From contig NRSV01000023.1 in NCBI GenBank assembly GCA_002286855.1, positions 310,001-374,000 of the forward strand: a stretch of 64,000 nucleotides of DNA, read 5' to 3'. The notes under the pieces were generated by a model. It worked only from the letters and a program-made list of their open reading frames with translations. It was not told the origin of the DNA and made no database searches. Positions 46,780 to 59,338 of the stretch are shown piece after piece. Each line of letters opens with the position of its first letter. Position 1 is the stretch's first letter. The translations under genes and the position numbers were made by a program. Source of the DNA: Bipolaris cookei. Taxonomy: Eukaryota > Ascomycota > Dothideomycetes > Pleosporales > Pleosporaceae.

Positions 46780-47614
46780 TATATAGATTACCTGAGTCAT
46801 TGTTGTAGTATTGTGACTAGGAAGCTATTTTACCTCCATATTCTGATATTGGCGCAGAGTAGGTTGCGACGCTGTCTTCTTATTTGTGAGGGGGATGTAG
46901 GGATTCGATGGTAGATGCGAAAAGGATGTATGGTATTGAAGGGATGGGGATATTTGGTAATATTTACGATGCGGGGTTATTTGTTTGTGCGGATAAAATG
47001 GATGCGATAGTATTCTGTGAGAGGAAGAGGGGTGAGATTAGCTTTGCTGTTAGAGTTTTGATGCTGCCTTGATATATACGGAAAACCCCGCATATTTGGT
47101 GATTGAGCGTTGCATATGCGCAAAGCTTAAGGCGTCGCCACTGATGCTTTCGCAAACACTTGCGTTCCTGACAAGCTGTTGTTTTTTTATGGCAGATTGT
47201 GTGATACTGGGGATATGTACGTAGCAGCAACTAGCTGACACTTGGGTGCGGATAGTCACGGATGCGCTCTGTCTCGCGTTTCCTTTGCTTGTACTTGTCA
47301 CGCCTTGTTCCGGTGGGGATGACCAGAACAAGTGTTTCAGAATTCAAATCGAGGAAGCTGGGCGGTTGGAGATCATGATTCATAGGCGAAGGATCGTACT
47401 TGGTAGGGCTTATCGGCGGCGAATTCGGCGGCATGTGGCTTCCATCGTTGTTGGTGTCGTACGCGAGTGCTTCGTTGGGGGCGGTTTTTTGTCCGGATAT
47501 TTTTGTCCATGAATAGGTGTATACTTGGTTTCGTACTTATCTGCAGTGACATGATTTTCCTACTCGACGTCATGAGATGCATGGTAGAAACGGGCTAGGC
47601 GGGGATCCTAATGT

Positions 47615-47639
47615 GTAGTAGTAGTAGTAGTAGTAGTAG
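47615..47639. repeat. Second, shorter TAG microsatellite
   Basis: About eight GTA/TAG units, the same motif as the run 0.85 kb upstream. Confidence 0.9.
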
Positions 47640-48926
47640 CAAGCGCAAGTGCCAGCCCTATCGTCATGTGGGGGCGACCCCGTGCATAGTTCCCCGGGTA
47701 TTCTAGACTACTTTTGGGATTTATCCTGTTTGCTATGGAGATCGTACTACTATGGTAGGCAAAGCTTTTCTATGCAATCTCGCTGCTAGTGGTTTTGCCT
47801 TTTTTTTGCCATACTTAGAACTTGGTTAGGTATGTACACACGCGAATTCACGATATACAGATGCGTGCATTGCGGTTGTCAGCCTCCCAGTGGCGCCCAA
47901 CGTCTTACTACTAGACCCCGCTGTATAGCGCAAAACCCAAAAGTCGCAGGATTTCCGGTACCGAAGAAGAGCCGTTATATAGAATCCAACGGCCCCTTGC
48001 ACGCGTTGTTGCAATACGCCCGCCAGCAGAGCCTAGCCGTCGTCGGATCGACTGGTTACTAGTGTTTATCGCCTTGCGCCTTAACGGTGTTGGGCGTGTC
48101 TATAAAAAACATGGCTTACCCTTGAGGCGGTGTGGTGAGAGGAAATGTGCTCTTTTCGTCTCACTACCCACTTAGAATCGCATACGCCCAGGCTGGCCAA
48201 GGTCGCAAGATGGCGAGTTTAGGTACTCAAGTATGTAAGTAGGTGATTTAGCGGAGGCCTATGTCAGCTCTAACCAATGTCTGGGGCTAGCAGTGACATG
48301 TTGCACTATCGTGGGGTGAGATGCTAGTAGCTCGCAGCATAGCGTGTAAGCAGTAGAGCGGCGTACGGAGCGTACAGGGTCAGATGGCGCCGCGCCAGGT
48401 GTGGCAGTGTACACGTAGTAGATATGTATGTGCTCGAGTCATCGGAGCAGTGCTGGTGCTGGCTGGCGTGGTCCTGCAGACACGGCATTGGGATATGCGG
48501 GAAACATGCCATGGGGCCATGGAATATCAGACTGCGCCTGGAAGCGGTTCAACAGCTGGCCGATGCAGCGACACAAGGCGTCTGTGTGCCCCGGGACGAG
48601 CGACATCCGCTTCCGTGGTGCACTAGTATACCCGGAGCCGCCACACAGATCGACCTGGAAACGGCACTCTGCACCGACCCAGACATATTCCCTCCATGAA
48701 CCGCTTCCATCTCTACCTCACCCCAGTTGGTATGGCTGCCAACTTCTGCCCGCCACGAACGCTGGTGCTTGCGTGACACTGGTGCTCCGACTTCGACTTG
48801 GAGCCGCCAAAGACAATGGCAATGCACATGCGGACGCCTTCACCAATTGCCCAAGCGAAGAGATGGACAATGCCAAGTCGATAAGCCTCTCTGCCTTGTT
48901 CTTTCTCCCCAGTAAGCGAGCTCCAA

Positions 48927-48974
48927 GGCGCCCAGCACTTGAGGCGCCCAGCACTTGAGGCGCCCAGCACTCGT
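48927..48974. repeat. Three tandem copies of a 16-bp unit
   Basis: The unit GGCGCCCAGCACTTGA occurs twice exactly and a third time with changes in the last four bases. It lies about 710-755 bp before the ABC transporter ATG. GGCGCC inside each unit is palindromic. Confidence 0.92.
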
Positions 48975-49681
48975 GGCGCGACCAGCTTAATAAGTAATAC
49001 GCCGTATACGGTGCTGCGAGGGGGCTTTGTTTTCCCCCCTTAAGGTGCAGCAAGGGCTTGGCCATGTGATAGCAACCTCTGTTGCTACACCACCGGTCAA
49101 ACAGACCGTAGCGGAAAGTGGCCTCTCGCGGCAGATGTCTGCGTCGTCTACATACATAGTTGCGTGTACGCATGTATACACGAACATGGTGCAATCATTC
49201 CTCCGCCAGCACGGCAGGAGGGCCGCAGACGCAGCGATACCAGAGCCGCACGAACATGTCGGAAGCATGGCGTGCAGGCGCATGCGCAATTTGTCCGAGG
49301 GAGCGAGCATGACAGGTGCTGCCGACTGTGTAACGTTAGAAAAACATTCTTTGCCGTGGTGCTGCCTACCTAATTGGCCCAACGACAGGATGTTGGATGC
49401 TGAATGCTCGCTTACACCCAAAACGGCATAGAGCCCTGGCTCCAATACGGTGCATACGTTGGCCCAGCCCGGTGGGCCAAATCCTTTACTAGGCCAGAGC
49501 CTTATTAGCTGCTCCTCCAGCTCTAGTACCATACAAGTCTTCCCTTGTCGTCTCCCATCACTCGTCCGGCACTCTTCCTCTTATCTTACTACCTTCTTCT
49601 TAATACCTTTCTCCAGCCTTGTTCTGCTCACAACCTTTCATCAACTACCTTTGGCCCTTGAGTGGCGCCACCTCGCCCACC

Positions 49682-52600
49682 ATGAGTGAACAACAACAAC
49701 ACCATGGCCATGACCACGAGCGGGATCACGAGACGTCCGAATCAGACGCCTCTACCATAGCAGCTAGAGAGGGCTCACCTGCTCGCAACCACCACCCGGG
49801 CCATAAGAGGTCATCCACCAACATGCGTGATGCCGAAGAAATCGCAGAGACCAACAGGAGAGAAGATGCAGTTCACCAACTCGCTCGACGCCTCACTGTC
49901 CAGAGTCAGCAATCCTCGTCACAAGCAAACCCTTTCAACGCACCCCCCAACTCGTATCTGGATCCCAATGGGGAAAACTTCAACGCTCGTGCCTGGACAA
50001 AAGCTATGCTCAACCTGCAACTCTCAGACGAGAATGCTGCACCCATCCGAACCGCTGGTATTGCCTTCCGCGATCTCAACGTCCATGGTTTCGGTACCGA
50101 CGCAGATTTCCAAAAGAGTGTTGGTAATATTTGGCTCGAAGTAGTCAGCCTCTACAAAAAAATCAGAGGCGATAAGGGTCGCAAGATCAACATTCTACGA
50201 AACTTGGATGGCCTAGTAGAGGCGGGTGAGATGCTGGTTGTTCTGGGTCCCCCTGGATCCGGTTGCTCGACCTTTTTGAAAACCATTACTGGCGAGACAG
50301 ACGGTTTCTTCGTCAACGAAAACTCCAAGATTAACTACCAGGGTAAGTTTGCAATGGATCAATTGTACCACCACCTTCTCTCTTTTTGCTCACAACCATC
50401 AGGCATCAGCACAGAGCTCATGAACAAGGACTACCGCGGCGAAACCATCTACACAGCCGAAGTCGATGTTCACTTCCCCATGATGACTGTCGGGGAAACC
50501 CTCTACTTTGCTGCTCAAGCTCGTCGCCCAAGACACATCCCAGGTGGCGTCAACGTGCAAACATACGCTGAGCACCAGCGCGACGTCATCATGGCTTTGT
50601 ACGGCATTTCCCATACCATCAACACACGTGTTGGCAATGACTTTCTCCGTGGTATCTCTGGTGGAGAGCGCAAGCGTGTCACTATTGCTGAAGCATCCCT
50701 CATCCGAGCACCATTGCAAGCATGGGACAATTCAACCAGAGGCCTTGACTCTGCAAACGCCATCGAGTTCTGCAAAACCCTCCGCATGGAGAGTGAGATT
50801 AATGGCACCACTGCCTGCGTCGCCATTTACCAAGCCCCTCAGTCTGCGTACGATCTTTTTGACAAGGCCCTTGTCCTCTATGAGGGTCGTCAAATCTACT
50901 TTGGCAAGACGACAGAAGCCAAGGATTACTTTATCAGCATGGGTTTCCATTGCCCAGACCGCCAGACTGACGCCGATTTCCTGACATCCATGACCAGCCC
51001 CTTAGAGCGCATTGTCCGCCAAGGATTCGAGGACCGCGTCCCACGCACTCCTGATGAGTTTGCACAGCGCTGGCTCGAGTCTCCTGAGCGAGCAGCCCTG
51101 CTTCGAGACATTGAGGCCTACGAGCAAAAATACCCCATTGGTGGTGAGGCCAGCCAGCGCTTCAAGGAGTCCCGCCAGCTTCAAAAGGCAAAAGGCCAAC
51201 GCGAGGCATCGCCTTATACACTCATCTATTTGGACCAAGTCAAGCTTTGCCTGTGGAGAGGCTTCATCCGATTAAAGTCTGACCCCACCATCACCTTGAC
51301 CCAGATTATTGCAAACTCGATCGTAGCTTTAATCATCTCTTCCGTCTTCTACAACATGCAGCCTACAACATCAAGTTTCTATTCTCGGTCAGCTCTGCTC
51401 TTCTTCGCCATCCTAATGAACGCTTTTGGTTCCGCTCTTGAGATTCTGACGCTCTATGCACAACGTCCTATCGTTGAGAAGCATTCGCGCTACGCCCTTT
51501 ACCACCCATCTGCCGAAGCCTTTGCCAGTATGTTGACGGACATGCCTTACAAGATCATCAATGCTATTACGACTAATTTGGTCTTGTACTTTATGACCAA
51601 TCTCCGAAGGGAACCTGGCAACTACTTCTTCTTCGTCCTCATCTCCTTTACGCTCACCCTCACAATGTCCATGTTCTTCCGGTCTATTGCCGCTTTGTCC
51701 CGCTCCCTAGTGCAGGCTTTGGCGCCCGCTGCCATACTCATTCTCGGTCTTGTCATGTATACCGGTTTCGCTATCCCTCCGGGCTACATGCGGGGTTGGG
51801 CCAAGTGGATCCATCGCATCAACCCTGTCAGCTATGGCTTCGAAGCACTCATGGTCAACGAGTTCCACAACAGGCGATTCGAATGCACAAATTACATTCC
51901 TACCAGCACTGGCATTGCCGGCATTAGCGCCTACAGCGGTATATCCGGTCCACAGCGAGCTTGCCAGGCTATTGGATCCGTTCCTGGGCTGCCATACGTC
52001 GAGGGAGACGCCTACATTAACTCATCTTTCAATTACTACGCCAAGAATAAATGGCGCAACTTTGGAATTCTGTGGGCGTTCATGATCGCTCTTATGTTGA
52101 TCTATCTTGTTGCTACGGAATACATCACCTCTAAGAAATCCAAGGGTGAAGTTCTTGTTTTCCGTCGCGGCCACAAGTTCCCCGCTCCCAAGAGCAAGTC
52201 ACAAGACGACCTCGAAGCTGCTGATCCTGGTCGCAGCGTTATCGCGCAGAATAACAACTCGGAAGATATCGCCATCATCGAACGCCAGACTGCCATCTTC
52301 CAATGGGAGGACGTATGCTACGATATCACGATCAAAGGGGAGCCTCGCCGCATTCTCGACCACGTCGATGGATGGGTTAAACCAGGTACTTTGACTGCGC
52401 TCATGGGTGTGTCAGGTGCTGGCAAAACAACTCTTCTGGACTGCTTGGCTACGCGCACAACTATGGGTGTAATTACAGGTCAAATGCTGGTAGACGGTCG
52501 GCCCCGTGATGATTCCTTCCAGCGCAAAACTGGTGAGTCTTTGTCTGTAGCTGATCATCTACTGCTTTGTCAGAAAAAAACCCCCGCTAACTCGATACCA

Positions 52601-54548
52601 GGTTATGCCCAGCAGCAGGATCTCCATCTGTCCACCTCGACCGTTCGTGAAGCCCTCACTTTCTCTGCTGTCTTACGTCAGCCAGCGCACGTATCCCGTG
52701 AAGAAAAGGTTCAATACGTCGAAGAGGTTATCAAGCTTCTGGAAATGACCGAATATGCTGATGCAGTCGTTGGTGTGCCTGGTGAAGGTCTCAATGTCGA
52801 GCAGCGAAAGCGCCTTACCATTGGCGTGGAACTAGCTGCTAAGCCTGCCCTTCTTCTCTTTTTGGACGAACCTACCTCTGGACTCGACTCTCAAACTTCT
52901 TGGGCTATCTTGGATCTCCTTGACAAGCTGAAGAAGAACGGTCAGGCTATTCTCTGCACCATTCATCAACCTAGTGCCATGTTGTTCCAACGTTTCGACC
53001 GTCTCTTGTTCTTGGCCCGTGGCGGAAGAACCGTCTACTATGGAGATGTCGGCGAGAACTCGCGTATCCTTGTTGACTATTTTATCCGCAACGGAGGCCC
53101 TTCTTGCCCCCCTGATGCCAACCCGGCCGAGTGGATGTTGGAAGTCATTGGCGCTGCTCCTGGTTCGCATACCGACGTTGACTGGCACCAGACATGGCGC
53201 AACTCCCCAGAGTATGCCGCAGTCAAGCGCCATCTCGCTGAGCTCAAGTCGGAACGCGGCCAGGCCCAGGCTCTTCAGCGTACCTTGTCGGCACAGAAAC
53301 GAGAGGACAAGGCTGCCTACCGCGAGTTTGCCGCACCATTCATGGTCCAACTCCGTGAGACAACCGTTCGTGTCTTTCAACAATACTGGCGCAGCCCTTC
53401 GTACATCTACTCCAAGATCTTCCTCTGTGTTGTTTCGGGCCTCTTTATCGGCTTCTCGCTCTACAAGATGCCTAACACCCAAACCGGTCTCCAGAATCAA
53501 ATGTTTGGTATCTTCATGTTGATGACCATCTTCGGTCAATTGCTCCAGCAGATTATGCCTCACTTTGTCACCCAGCGCGCCTTGTATGAGGTTCGCGAGC
53601 GACCCAGCAAGGCCTATTCTTGGAAGGCTTTCATGTTGTCCAATATTTTCGTCGAACTTCCGTGGAACTCGCTCATGGCTGTGCTCATGTTCTTCTGCTG
53701 GTATTATCCTATTGGCCTCTACCAGAATGCCGAATTGACCGACAAAGTCCACCTCCGCGGTTTCCAGGTATTCCTTTTCGTCTGGATGTTCTTGCTCTTC
53801 ACCTCGACCTTCACGCACATGATCATTGCCGGTGTCGAGACTGCCGAGACTGGCGGCAACCTCGCCAACCTGATGTTCTCGCTCTGCCTCATTTTCTGTG
53901 GTGTCCTCGCTCAGCCTTCGACATTTCCTCGTTTCTGGATCTTCATGTACCGTATTTCACCTTTTACATACATGGTGTCTGGTCTACTGTCTGGCGGTCT
54001 CGCCAACAGTCGCGTACAGTGTGCCCAAAACGAACTTATTCACTTCCAACCAGCTGAAGGCCAGACCTGCGGCGAATACATGAAGCCCTGGATTGAAATT
54101 AATGGTGGCTATATGGCCAATGCAAACGACACCACTGACTGCAACTTCTGTGCCATCTCAGATACCAACATTTTCCTTAGAAGCGTCTCATCTGACTACA
54201 AAGACCTCTGGCGTAACTTTGGGTAAGTCAACTGTATACCAACATTTTATAAAAACATTATTGACTTGTACTTGAAGTATCCTCTGGGTCTACATCATCT
54301 TCAACATCGGCGCCGCCCTCGTCCTCTACTACCTCGTCCGTATGCCCAAGCCCAAGAAGCAGAAGGAGAAGAAGCAACAGGCTGGAGCCAATAACCAGAC
54401 AGCACCCAATGAGCCTTTACCTGCTGGCAACAGCTACAACTCCGACTCTGGTCGCCAGGGCGAGAAGGAAGACAATGCTCGCTACGCTTCCATAACTGGA
54501 ACCAGCACACCCCAAATACAACCCAAGGAACTGTCGGAGAAGGTATAA
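49682..54548 (+). CDS. PDR-type (ABCG) multidrug ABC transporter
   Basis: Four exons, 49682-50342, 50403-52532, 52602-54222 and 54278-54548; 1560 residues. Full-size (NBD-TMD)x2 transporter of the plasma membrane, exporting drugs, toxins or sterol-like compounds. NBD1 has the fungal PDR form of Walker A with Cys for Lys (GPPGSGCSTFLKT, about residue 190), signature SGGERKRVTIAEA and the degenerate LQAWDNSTRGLDSA. NBD2 has normal Walker A (GVSGAGKTTLLDCLA, about 890), LNVEQRKRLTIGVEL and LFLDEPTSGLDSQ. The two membrane domains each hold about six spans. The first two introns (60 and 69 bp) are multiples of three without stop codons; they were identified from splice signals and family alignment. 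The last exon adds the final span and a Lys-rich tail. The ATG lies in CACCATGA. Confidence 0.95.
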
Positions 54549-54981
54549 ATTGCCTCTTCTCTTGTCACGTAGTGTTTTTTGTGCTCTTACATTTAAGATT
54601 TCATGTTTCTAATTTGGCTTGTTTAACAATGCCTTTGTTTTCGCAAGCTATATTTTATTTTATCAACACTTAGATTTGCTGTCAACTCGGAAAGTTGAAG
54701 CTTCGAGCAACATGCTTTTACAAGTAGAATGTATAGCAATACGGTACAATGCAAAAGTAATACTAAGTTATTCTGCTTGGTAACTGATATGATGACTGTC
54801 ATGATTGAATTGATATTTGTCTGTTGCTAACGGGTTGACGTTTGAGTTGCGGTCCAGGATGCGGTCCAGGATGACGACGCATGGTTCATAGGCATCATTT
54901 CGCGCTAGTGGACCCTCAACGCGTTCGCGTCTCTAACGCTGTGACGTTTCTACTTGTCGATTGCTCGCCACCCGTTGCACC
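54549..54981. other. Intergenic region
   Basis: 3' flank of the ABC transporter and promoter of the next gene. An imperfect repeat GGTCCAGGATG occurs twice near 54852-54873. Nothing else seen. Confidence 0.5.
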
Positions 54982-57200
54982 ATGACGCCTCGCACGCGAA
55001 CCAGCAATCGAGAGGCCGATTTCAAAGTGTATTACTCGAACAAAGTACCGCAGCAAATACACTTTCCGCATAGGAGCAAGATGGTGCGCCGCCGCTCCAC
55101 ACCCGTACGCAATGACCAGGAGAAGCGACAAATGGTGTTTCTGCCAGATGAGATGAGGAGGCAGACGATAGGCGTTGTTAGCGACTCGGATGATAGCGAC
55201 GGGGACGTTTATACGGATACAGAGGAGGATGCGGAGGAGAAAACTACGGACAAGTCGAAGCAGAAGGGCAGGAAGCGAGGTATTGGTATCATGCATGAAG
55301 AGCAAGATAGCGAACACGACGATAACATTGCACATGAACCTAAGCGTCAATGCAAAACTGCGTCGTCAAAGAGCCATCGTCGTACACAGCGCGTTCAGGG
55401 CATATCTGACAATGAGGCGAACAAGATGGATAGAGAGCGCGTACTGAGAAGGCAGTCAACCATGACGCAATTGGTAGATGGGCGAAAACCTCTGCCAGGG
55501 GTTGAAGAGCCTGGTTTTAAGCCTATCAAGAAGACACCACGATTGAGTTGGGGAGGCAAGGGCAAAAGTGACAAGAGAAGCAGGGATCAGAAGCAACGGA
55601 CTCTGACACAGATGGTGCTTGGAACGCGTCCGCTAGAGATAATGTCAGATGACGATATGGATGAGGCGCTTAGCAGTATTGAAGCCGAAGATAAAGACAG
55701 CCATGCTTATGGCCATGCTGTAGCACGGCGACTCGCACAACAAGGCTTGTATCAGATAGGAGACAATGATGACGCGGAGGGGACTACGGAAAAAGCTAAC
55801 GAAGACGCAAAACCATTGTTGATTGAAGAAAAGGAGCATCATTTTACGGCAGACTCTCAAGACGTGACCAGGTCTGTATCGCAATCAGTAGAACATGATT
55901 GTGACGACAGCTATAAGCCAACGCAATTCATTGAGGCTCCTTCCAGGAGATCAGGCAGAGCGACCCGACGGAATACGGCAGCACAGGCCCCAAAAGTAGG
56001 AGAAGCCTCATCTATCCCATGCAAATCGGAGAGGTCGGCCAAGGCCCGATTCAGTCTCCTGTCTACCCCCGAGAAGCGACGAATTTGTGAGATACCATCT
56101 TCTCAATCACCAGCAGACTCGCCGCTGTCTACCCAATTCACACCTCACAAGCTGAATCAGTCACCGCTAAAGCAATGCGCGACAAACTCTAGCAACAGTG
56201 CTGTAGAAACCCCGTCAAAGCGGAAGCAAGTGAGTTTTAAGATGCCGCCTAAGACTTCCATACCTCCACCAAAATTGAGGAGATTTGAGAGCACCATCCA
56301 GGACTCCGAAGATGAAGATGACGATGCCATTGAAGAAGATGCGCCTCTGCTTAAACGGGCTAAGCAAGGGTTTAACGAGGATGTGGGACTCACGACGCCG
56401 GGTAAAAGCGTTGGTGCGAATACTCAGGCTATGCTTGATCAAATCGATCGCGTGTGTGCCAAGGCCAACGACATCGGTGATACAGTCTCGTCAGAGTCAT
56501 TGCCCGAATCAGACAGTCTTCCTGTTCTCCAAGGCCACAAAGAGCCCTCACCCGAATTAGGAGACCTTCATAAGCAACCGTATAATCAAAGCGAGTGGGT
56601 TATTCAAAAGGATCATCTAGCTTACCACGATGAGCCAACTTGGATTAAGCAAGAGCCTGGAAGCGAGGATGAAGACGGCGAGAATTCTGCAAGGTTACCC
56701 TCTATCTCAGTAAGACTTCCGCGTGAAGAAATATTAGTTGAGAGCGACAAGGCTGGGAGTACTGGAGCTGAGCTACCTACACAAACCAAGCAGCTTCATT
56801 CGACACCATCGATTCTCGAATCAAACGTCAAGGACACCTTCCCTTCTACGCCTATGGCTATGCCTGAAGATTCTTCTGATGAGGAGATTTCACTCAAAAA
56901 AGAGCCAAGTCCATCACATTCGGACAGGCGACCTTCCCTGCAGTCTGTATCAGCCGGCATGCATCAATCCACGGACTTTGACGGCGAATTTGTCCAGGTC
57001 CCCCGTTCCCCATCTCCACAGCACAAGACTCAAGAATCTCATTCAAGCAAGGCAGAGCAACAGCTACAGGACGAATGGCTCTCGTACTCGCAGTATGTGA
57101 ATGCACGGCCTTCTAAATCATCAAACCTGGGTGTCATACCCGACGCATCTAGCTACAACGCCACGCCGCTACCATCTATAAACACCGTACAACCGCTACT

Positions 57201-57233
<33 letters not shown>

Positions 57234-57594
57234 GCAACACCATCCATCAGGCTACCGTCCCAGCCAAGCGACCACCGTCGACGAGATAACGCAGCGCACA
57301 CCTCATACCAAGCGAACCCAGCATTTCTCAAGCACACACACTACTCCTCACCGCATCGCTAGCTCCCAGCCTCTCTTTATTTCGCCGGGCAAGCCCCCTC
57401 CCCTTTTCATCCCAAGCAGTTTCCCCAGCCCGGGGAAAGTAGATGCTGCAATCGAGGAGTGGAGTAGTCCTATAGTGAGTACGACACAAGGTGCGCATTA
57501 CAGGAGTAGCCAATGGGCGAGTCTGGATAATTTTAGTATTCCGCTTCCGCCGCCGGCGCTTGGTGAGGGGGAAGATGATGAGGATGAGGAGTAG
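54982..57594 (+). CDS. Large disordered, probably nuclear protein with polyQ tract
   Basis: A single exon of 870 residues from the first ATG in the frame. Nearly the whole protein is polar and probably disordered. Basic clusters (KQKGRKRG, KRKQVSFK) look like nuclear localisation signals, and acidic runs (SDSDDSDGDVYTDTEEDAEE, DSEDEDDDAIEED) alternate with them. A short motif occurs twice: TMTQLVDGRKPLPG (about residue 160) and TLTQMVLGTRPLEI (about 207). SUMO-like sites are present (WIKQEPGSEDED, LKKEPSPS). A polyglutamine tract encoded mostly by CAA lies near residue 740, followed by a Pro-rich end and an acidic terminus (GEGEDDEDEE). No catalytic domain is recognised. A chromatin or cell-cycle role is only a guess from composition. 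Confidence 0.8.
57202..57239 (+). repeat. CAA microsatellite encoding polyglutamine
   Basis: About a dozen CAA units, with a CAG near the end, inside the coding sequence of the disordered protein. The nearly pure codon run suggests length variation between strains. Confidence 0.95.
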
Positions 57595-57841
57595 TGGGGT
57601 GGAAAGCGATAAGGGGAACTGGTTAGAAAGGTGGTTTAGAGAAATAATAAAGTGATAGCCAATGAAGTATTGACTTGGTGTATAATTGTGTCATAGCTAC
57701 ACTTAACCCAGGAAGAGCTGGAACATGAATTGGTTGCCATCCAGAAGAGTAAGATCGGAAATCAAAATCTAAGTTTCATTGAAGGGAAGAGAAAAAAAGG
57801 GACTACAAAAAAACCCCACATCTTGCCTATATCTTACCCCT

Positions 57842-59338
57842 TTATACCGTATGCGGCGTAAAAATCAAGTCACACCGATCATGCCTCGACCGATACCCAT
57901 TCGCCTCAAACGGCTCCATAGCCTGCGGCGTCGTCTCCGGCGCCAGAGTAATCTTGAAGGCCCGAATCGTCGCCACAAGAATAAGCCTCATCTGATACGT
58001 CGCCATGTTGCCTCCCGGACACCTTCTCGCCCCCACCCCAAACGGCACAACCAACTTCCTCCTCTCCGCACTAAACTTGTCATCCTCATCCATCCAGCGC
58101 AGCGGGTTATACGCATCGAAATCCGGAAACAGATCTGGGCGCTGGCGACTCATTGAGAGCGATTGCGTAGTTACTACTGTGCCGGCGGGGAGGTAGTAGC
58201 CCAGGACTTCGAGACCGCCTTTGGGGACAAGACGGCTTCCTGTGAGTGCGACAGGGGGACGGAAGCGTAGGCCTTCTTTTACGCATGCGTCGAGGAGCTT
58301 GAGGTTGTCGAGGTCTTCGTAGCCGTCGTGCGCGATGAGTTCTTTGTGGAGCATCTTTTGGAGCTGCTGGTTCTTGGCGAGTTCGTAGTAGATGAAGGCT
58401 AAGGCTGACGACGTGGTTTCCGTGGCTGCGAGGACCTGGCCGGCCATTTCGGCGCCGAGTTCTGGGCTGGACCAGGAGGATTGGCTGGGGTATTTGGCGG
58501 TGGGGTCAGTGAAGAGGCTGTGGACGTTTGTGTCGGAAGAAGTGGTGGTTGGAGGGGTTTGGGCGGCTTGCTTGCAGAGGGCTTCGCCGAGGGAGAAGAG
58601 CTTGTCGCTGGATTGGACGCGGAAGCGGGCATGGGGGAAGATCGGGGCGTATTGGAGCCACTCGAAGAGCCAGGAGGGGAGGCAGAGACGCCAGACGACG
58701 AGGAAGTTGTATTCGCCGACTACGCGGGGGAAGTCCTTTGTGTCAAGGTCGACGGCAGAGCCGCCCATGATGATTTGAGAGTTTTTGAGCGTGCAGATGC
58801 GGAGGTGGTGAACAATATCTTCGGACTTTGTGCCGTTGGATGCGCCGAGGTCTCGTACCATGTCCTCGATTATGTTGACGAAGGATTGGTGGGACGCCTT
58901 GAGGTTCTTGGTTGTTGTTGCGATCATGACTGGATGGCGTCGTTGGCGTGCGATGTCGTGTTGGGGATAGGTGACTGTCCAGTCGTGGCCGCCGACACGT
59001 AGAGCACGGATCGAGGTTGGTGATGTATCCAGGTCCTTCCTGATAAAGATCTTTTCCACGGACTCTGGATCATTCAGAATTACCAGGTTGGGGGCGATTC
59101 GGACGATGGGGCCGTATTGTGCCATGAGTTTATCTGCTTCCAAGGAGAGCCTGCCGTGCCATCTCTGCCATCGAATCCAGAGAGTGGTTGCAGAGGATAT
59201 CCAGGGCCCTGGGATACTTCGCAGAGTATGGATATGAGCATTGTAGATCATTTTTGCCGCCTGGTAGACGACAAGAGAGAGCAACGCCACTGACAAGACA
59301 CTCCACAGTGACGTGCTGTGGATGACAGTGTCCAGCAT
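57842..59338 (-). CDS. Cytochrome P450 monooxygenase
   Basis: A single exon of 498 residues from the ATG at 59338; the frame extends a little further upstream without another ATG. Microsomal P450: an N-terminal anchor (about residues 10-30, LWSVLSVALLSLVVYQAA), the Pro-rich hinge SIPGPW, an I-helix with AGQVLAATETTSSALAF (oxygen-activation site), ExxR in KEGLRFRPP, and the heme loop FGVGARRCPGG with ligand Cys440. The PERF-like region reads YNPLRWMDEDD. All catalytic landmarks are intact. Absence of introns is unusual beside its neighbours, and there is no biosynthetic backbone gene or other tailoring enzyme in the window. A MITE-like foldback element lies 337 bp upstream. The substrate is unknown. 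Confidence 0.94.
   Translation of the reverse strand: MLDTVIHSTSLWSVLSVALLSLVVYQAAKMIYNAHIHTLRSIPGPWISSATTLWIRWQRWHGRLSLEADKLMAQYGPIVRIAPNLVILNDPESVEKIFIRKDLDTSPTSIRALRVGGHDWTVTYPQHDIARQRRHPVMIATTTKNLKASHQSFVNIIEDMVRDLGASNGTKSEDIVHHLRICTLKNSQIIMGGSAVDLDTKDFPRVVGEYNFLVVWRLCLPSWLFEWLQYAPIFPHARFRVQSSDKLFSLGEALCKQAAQTPPTTTSSDTNVHSLFTDPTAKYPSQSSWSSPELGAEMAGQVLAATETTSSALAFIYYELAKNQQLQKMLHKELIAHDGYEDLDNLKLLDACVKEGLRFRPPVALTGSRLVPKGGLEVLGYYLPAGTVVTTQSLSMSRQRPDLFPDFDAYNPLRWMDEDDKFSAERRKLVVPFGVGARRCPGGNMATYQMRLILVATIRAFKITLAPETTPQAMEPFEANGYRSRHDRCDLIFTPHTV

Larger units (their letters stand above)
46081..49681. other. 3.6-kb intergenic region upstream of the ABC transporter
   Basis: Contains two TAG/GTA microsatellites, a CT run near 46548-46564 and a 16-bp tandem repeat at 48927-48974. 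Frames of up to 181 codons on both strands overlap each other and show no domain. The last 200 bp are pyrimidine-rich and probably hold the transporter leader. Confidence 0.5.

Noticed and set aside
48428..49532. Overlapping frames of 158-181 codons on both strands before the ABC gene
   Set aside because: They conflict with each other and span a tandem repeat. No domain or convincing start was seen.
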